From: Nostocaceae cyanobacterium CSSed10_463m
GTDB taxonomy: Bacteria > Cyanobacteriota > Cyanobacteriia > Cyanobacteriales > Nostocaceae
DNA length: 7,631 nt
Direction: 5' to 3'
NCBI GenBank assembly: GCA_003556955.1
Contig: PWQB01000654.1
Coordinates: 1-7,631, forward strand
Of the stretch, positions 5,625 to 7,631 are shown piece after piece. The first letter of the stretch is position 1. The number at the start of each line of letters is the position of its first letter. The notes beneath the pieces were generated by a model that made no database searches, was not told the origin of the DNA, and worked only from the letters and a program-made list of their open reading frames with translations. Made by a program: the position numbers and the translations under genes.

Positions 5625-6479
5625 ATGAAACAACTCAAAAACCTAGCATTTATTGCTGTCGGTTTCATAATTTGCTTAGGGATAAAATCTTGTACGCAAC
5701 CATCGCCAATAGCGACCCAATCAACAAATCAATTACAAGGAAAGTTAGTTTTAACAGGTTCTAGTACAGTAGCACCATTAGCCGCAGAAATTGGTAAGCG
5801 ATTTGAATCCAAATATCCTGATGTGCGAGTAGATGTACAAACAGGTGGTTCGTCTCGTGGTATGGCTGATGTGAGGACAGGAGTCGCTGATGTGGGTATG
5901 GTATCTCGTAGCCTCAAAGATGAAGAAACAGATTTAGAAAGTTTTGCGATCGCCCGTGATGGAATTGGTATTATTCTACACCAAAATAATCCTGTAAAAT
6001 CTCTAACAAATCAACAAATTTTAGCCATTTACACTGGTAAAATTGATAACTGGCAACAGGTTAACGGCAAAAATGCCCCAATTACAGTTGTGAATAAAGC
6101 TGAGGGACGTTCTACCCTAGAATTGTTTCTGAATTATTTCCAAATCCAGAATAGCGATATCAAAGCATCTGTAGTTATTGGCGACAATCAGCAGGGAATT
6201 AAAACAGTAGCAGGAAACCCCAACGCCATTACTTATGTATCAATTGGGACGGCTGAATTTAGCCTTAATAGTGGTATTCCTATCAAGCTATTACCCTTGA
6301 ATGCAATCGCTGCGACTACTGAGAATGTCCAAAACCAGACATTTCCCCTTTCCCGTCCCTTAAATTTGGTTACTAAAACCCAGCCACAAGGGTTAAAACA
6401 AGCATTTATTGAGTTTGCCCAGTCGCCTCAAGTCCATGATATTGTTCAAAAACAAGAATTTGTCCCCATCTCAAAGTGA
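5625..6479 (+). CDS. pstS: PstS-like phosphate-binding lipoprotein of an ABC transporter
   Basis: A 284-aa periplasmic solute-binding protein that would capture phosphate (or a close oxyanion) and deliver it to PstCA. The N terminus has a lysine-containing start, a hydrophobic stretch (8-20) and Cys23 in IKSC, a weak lipobox, so membrane anchoring by lipid is likely. Binding-site motifs of the family are present: GSSTVAPLA (45-53), TGGSSRGMADV (73-83), DVGMVSRSL (89-97), ARDGIGI (110-116) and EGRSTLELF (160-168). The length is that of the short PstS subfamily (about 270-300 aa) rather than the E. coli type. At the position of the E. coli Asp that helps discriminate phosphate from arsenate my hand alignment places Ser94, followed by Arg95; an SR at this place seems common in the short subfamily. 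The gene overlaps pstC, consistent with translational coupling. Specificity for phosphate over a related oxyanion is inferred. Confidence 0.87.
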   Translation: MKQLKNLAFIAVGFIICLGIKSCTQPSPIATQSTNQLQGKLVLTGSSTVAPLAAEIGKRFESKYPDVRVDVQTGGSSRGMADVRTGVADVGMVSRSLKDEETDLESFAIARDGIGIILHQNNPVKSLTNQQILAIYTGKIDNWQQVNGKNAPITVVNKAEGRSTLELFLNYFQIQNSDIKASVVIGDNQQGIKTVAGNPNAITYVSIGTAEFSLNSGIPIKLLPLNAIAATTENVQNQTFPLSRPLNLVTKTQPQGLKQAFIEFAQSPQVHDIVQKQEFVPISK

Positions 6480-7314
6480 TATCGTTTTGCTGTGGATATT
6501 ACGGCTATTTGCTGCCATCACAGGTATTATAGTTATCTTAATTACGGCATTCTTATTACTTGAAGCACTACCAGTAATCCAACAGATAGGATGGTTACGT
6601 TTTTTCACTGATCCATCTTGGCATCCAGTGGAAGAATTTTATAATTTGTTGCCGATGCTGTGGGGAAGTTTATTAGTAACACTCGGTGCGGTAATTTTAG
6701 CTGCACCTATAGGCATAGGTTCGGCGATATTTTGTCAGTATTATGCACCGCCTTTCATTGCTGTATTTTATCGGCAATTAATTAATTTACTGGCAGGAAT
6801 TCCCTCTGTAGTTTACGGTTTCTGGGGTTTAGTTGTGCTTGTCCCTCTGATTGGCAAACTGCAACCACCCGGAACCAGTCTTTTAGCAGGAATCGCTATT
6901 TTGACATTCATGATTTTACCAACAATTGCACTCACCGCAGAAGCCAGTTTTGCCAAAGTTCCACAGGAATATCTACAAGGTGCAGCAGCTTTGGGAATCT
7001 CTCACTGGGGAACCATCCGAGGCGTTGTTTTACCTGCGGCTAAATCCGGTTTATTGACTGGTTTGATTTTGGGAACAGGACGCGCCATAGGGGAAACGAT
7101 GGCAGTATTAATGGTTTGTGGTAATGTCGTCCAGACTCCCACCAGCTTATTTGACCCTGTTCGCACCCTCACCGCTAATATCGCCTTAGAGATGGCTTAT
7201 GCTACTGGGAACCACCGTTCAGCTTTGTTTGTGAGTGGCTTGTTGTTAATGATGGCGATCGCCTTATTAGTCGTCATTGCTGAAGGTGTCAGTAGGAGGA
7301 ATATTTATCTATGA
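6436..7314 (+). CDS. pstC: Phosphate ABC transporter permease PstC
   Basis: Inner-membrane permease subunit that pairs with PstA to form the phosphate channel. From the ATG at 6436 it is 292 aa, near the normal PstC length. Hydrophobic segments lie at about 18-45, 75-100, 109-138, 147-168, 205-228 and 262-284, giving the usual six helices. The ABC-permease coupling loop is EASFAKVPQEYLQGAAALG (169-187), followed by the conserved AIGETMAV (217-224) and GIPSVVYGFWG (121-131), both typical of PstC/PstA. The open frame begins upstream with a TTG at 6409, but the ATG gives a better-fitting N terminus. With this start it overlaps pstS by 44 nt and has no visible Shine-Dalgarno, suggesting translation coupled to pstS. 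Its stop overlaps the pstA start (ATGA at 7311-7314). A HIP1 octamer lies at 7255-7262. Confidence 0.88.
   Translation: MILFKNKNLSPSQSDIVLLWILRLFAAITGIIVILITAFLLLEALPVIQQIGWLRFFTDPSWHPVEEFYNLLPMLWGSLLVTLGAVILAAPIGIGSAIFCQYYAPPFIAVFYRQLINLLAGIPSVVYGFWGLVVLVPLIGKLQPPGTSLLAGIAILTFMILPTIALTAEASFAKVPQEYLQGAAALGISHWGTIRGVVLPAAKSGLLTGLILGTGRAIGETMAVLMVCGNVVQTPTSLFDPVRTLTANIALEMAYATGNHRSALFVSGLLLMMAIALLVVIAEGVSRRNIYL
7294..7300 (+). promoter_or_regulatory. Strong Shine-Dalgarno for pstA inside the end of pstC
   Basis: AGGAGGA ends 10 nt before the ATG at 7311 and is the best ribosome-binding site in the window. It fixes the pstA start despite the four-base overlap (ATGA) with the pstC stop. The other genes of this operon have no comparable site, so pstA may be initiated independently as well as by coupling. 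Confidence 0.75.
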
Positions 7315-7631
7315 AACTGCCATTACCTACCCTGATTATGTGGGCGATCGCTCTCTTTGTCACCGCCATTTTTTGCTGGATTTTAGGCGATATCATTTGG
7401 CATGGTATCGGGCAAATATCTTGGCAATTCTTGACAACAGAACCCCGAAATGCTGGACGTGAAGGCGGAATTGCCCCGATACTAATTTCTACTGGTTTGA
7501 TATTAGGAGTTTGTCTAGGGGTTTCTCTTCCCCTGGGTGTGGGTACAGCCATATTATTAGCCGAATTTACAATCACTGAAAATGCCTTTGGGCGTTTAGT
7601 GCGTCGCAGTTTAGATGTCTTAGCCGGAGTC
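7311..7631 (+). CDS. pstA: Phosphate ABC transporter permease PstA, 3' end outside the window
   Basis: The first 107 residues of the second permease subunit of the Pst transporter (full family length is about 280-300 aa). TM1 lies at about 7-27, then the periplasmic stretch FLTTEPRNAGREGGIAP (40-56), whose P...G..GGI.P pattern is characteristic of PstA, then a helix (about 57-85) with LPLGVGTAILLAEF (73-86). The read ends in LDVLAGV, just before the expected PSI-G motif. The start is fixed by AGGAGGA and the ATGA overlap with pstC. The gene continues beyond the window and should be followed by pstB. A HIP1 octamer lies at 7344-7351. The frame is intact to the last base. Confidence 0.85.
   Translation, partial: MKLPLPTLIMWAIALFVTAIFCWILGDIIWHGIGQISWQFLTTEPRNAGREGGIAPILISTGLILGVCLGVSLPLGVGTAILLAEFTITENAFGRLVRRSLDVLAGV

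Noticed and set aside
7289..7576. 95-codon - strand frame opposite pstA
   Set aside because: Antisense of a clear PstA N terminus; no features of its own.

Overview
The window looks like a chromosomal segment of a filamentous, Nostoc/Anabaena-type cyanobacterium. Three things point there. The first gene is a full-length NblS/Hik33-type histidine kinase, a family nearly confined to cyanobacteria and plastids. The palindrome GCGATCGC (HIP1) occurs at least six times (3365, 3396, 4250, 5946, 7255, 7344). The intergenic spacers carry the short hairpin repeats and MITE-like elements typical of Nostocales. The genus assignment is inference; no rRNA or other species marker is present.

Layout: (1) 1-287, leader of the kinase gene, with no confident gene and an AT-rich inverted repeat. 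(2) 288-2258 (+), nblS/hik33-like sensor kinase. (3) 2247-2618 (-), a small membrane-anchored protein with eight cysteines in two clusters, whose stop overlaps the kinase stop convergently by 12 bp. (4) 2619-2730, a divergent control region with a Fur/Zur-like operator over a candidate -10 box. (5) 2731-3276 (+), an exported class II (c'/c556-type) cytochrome c. (6) 3277-3493, spacer with a GC-rich hairpin and two HIP1 sites. (7) 3494-4030 (+), Uma2-family (DUF820) nuclease-like protein. (8) 4105-4710 (+), cupin of the cysteine dioxygenase type. (9) 4711-5297, a 587-bp spacer with two MITE-like elements and a perfect palindrome that may be the ArsR operator. (10) 5298-7631 (+), a tight operon: arsR-family repressor, PstS-like phosphate-binding lipoprotein, pstC, and the first 107 codons of pstA, which is cut by the window end. 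A pstB ATPase gene is expected just downstream.

The last block is the most interesting. An ArsR/SmtB repressor without the classical Cys-Val-Cys arsenic site, but with a vicinal Cys pair near its C terminus, sits 18 nt upstream of a Pst-type ABC transporter. This suggests that a metalloid or metal signal, rather than (or in addition to) PhoB/SphR, controls a phosphate uptake system, for example to keep phosphate uptake going under arsenate stress. The second point of interest is the cytochrome c'/c556-like protein behind a Fur/Zur-type box. The rest is conventional cyanobacterial chromosome content; no CRISPR array, tRNA, rRNA or intact insertion sequence was seen.
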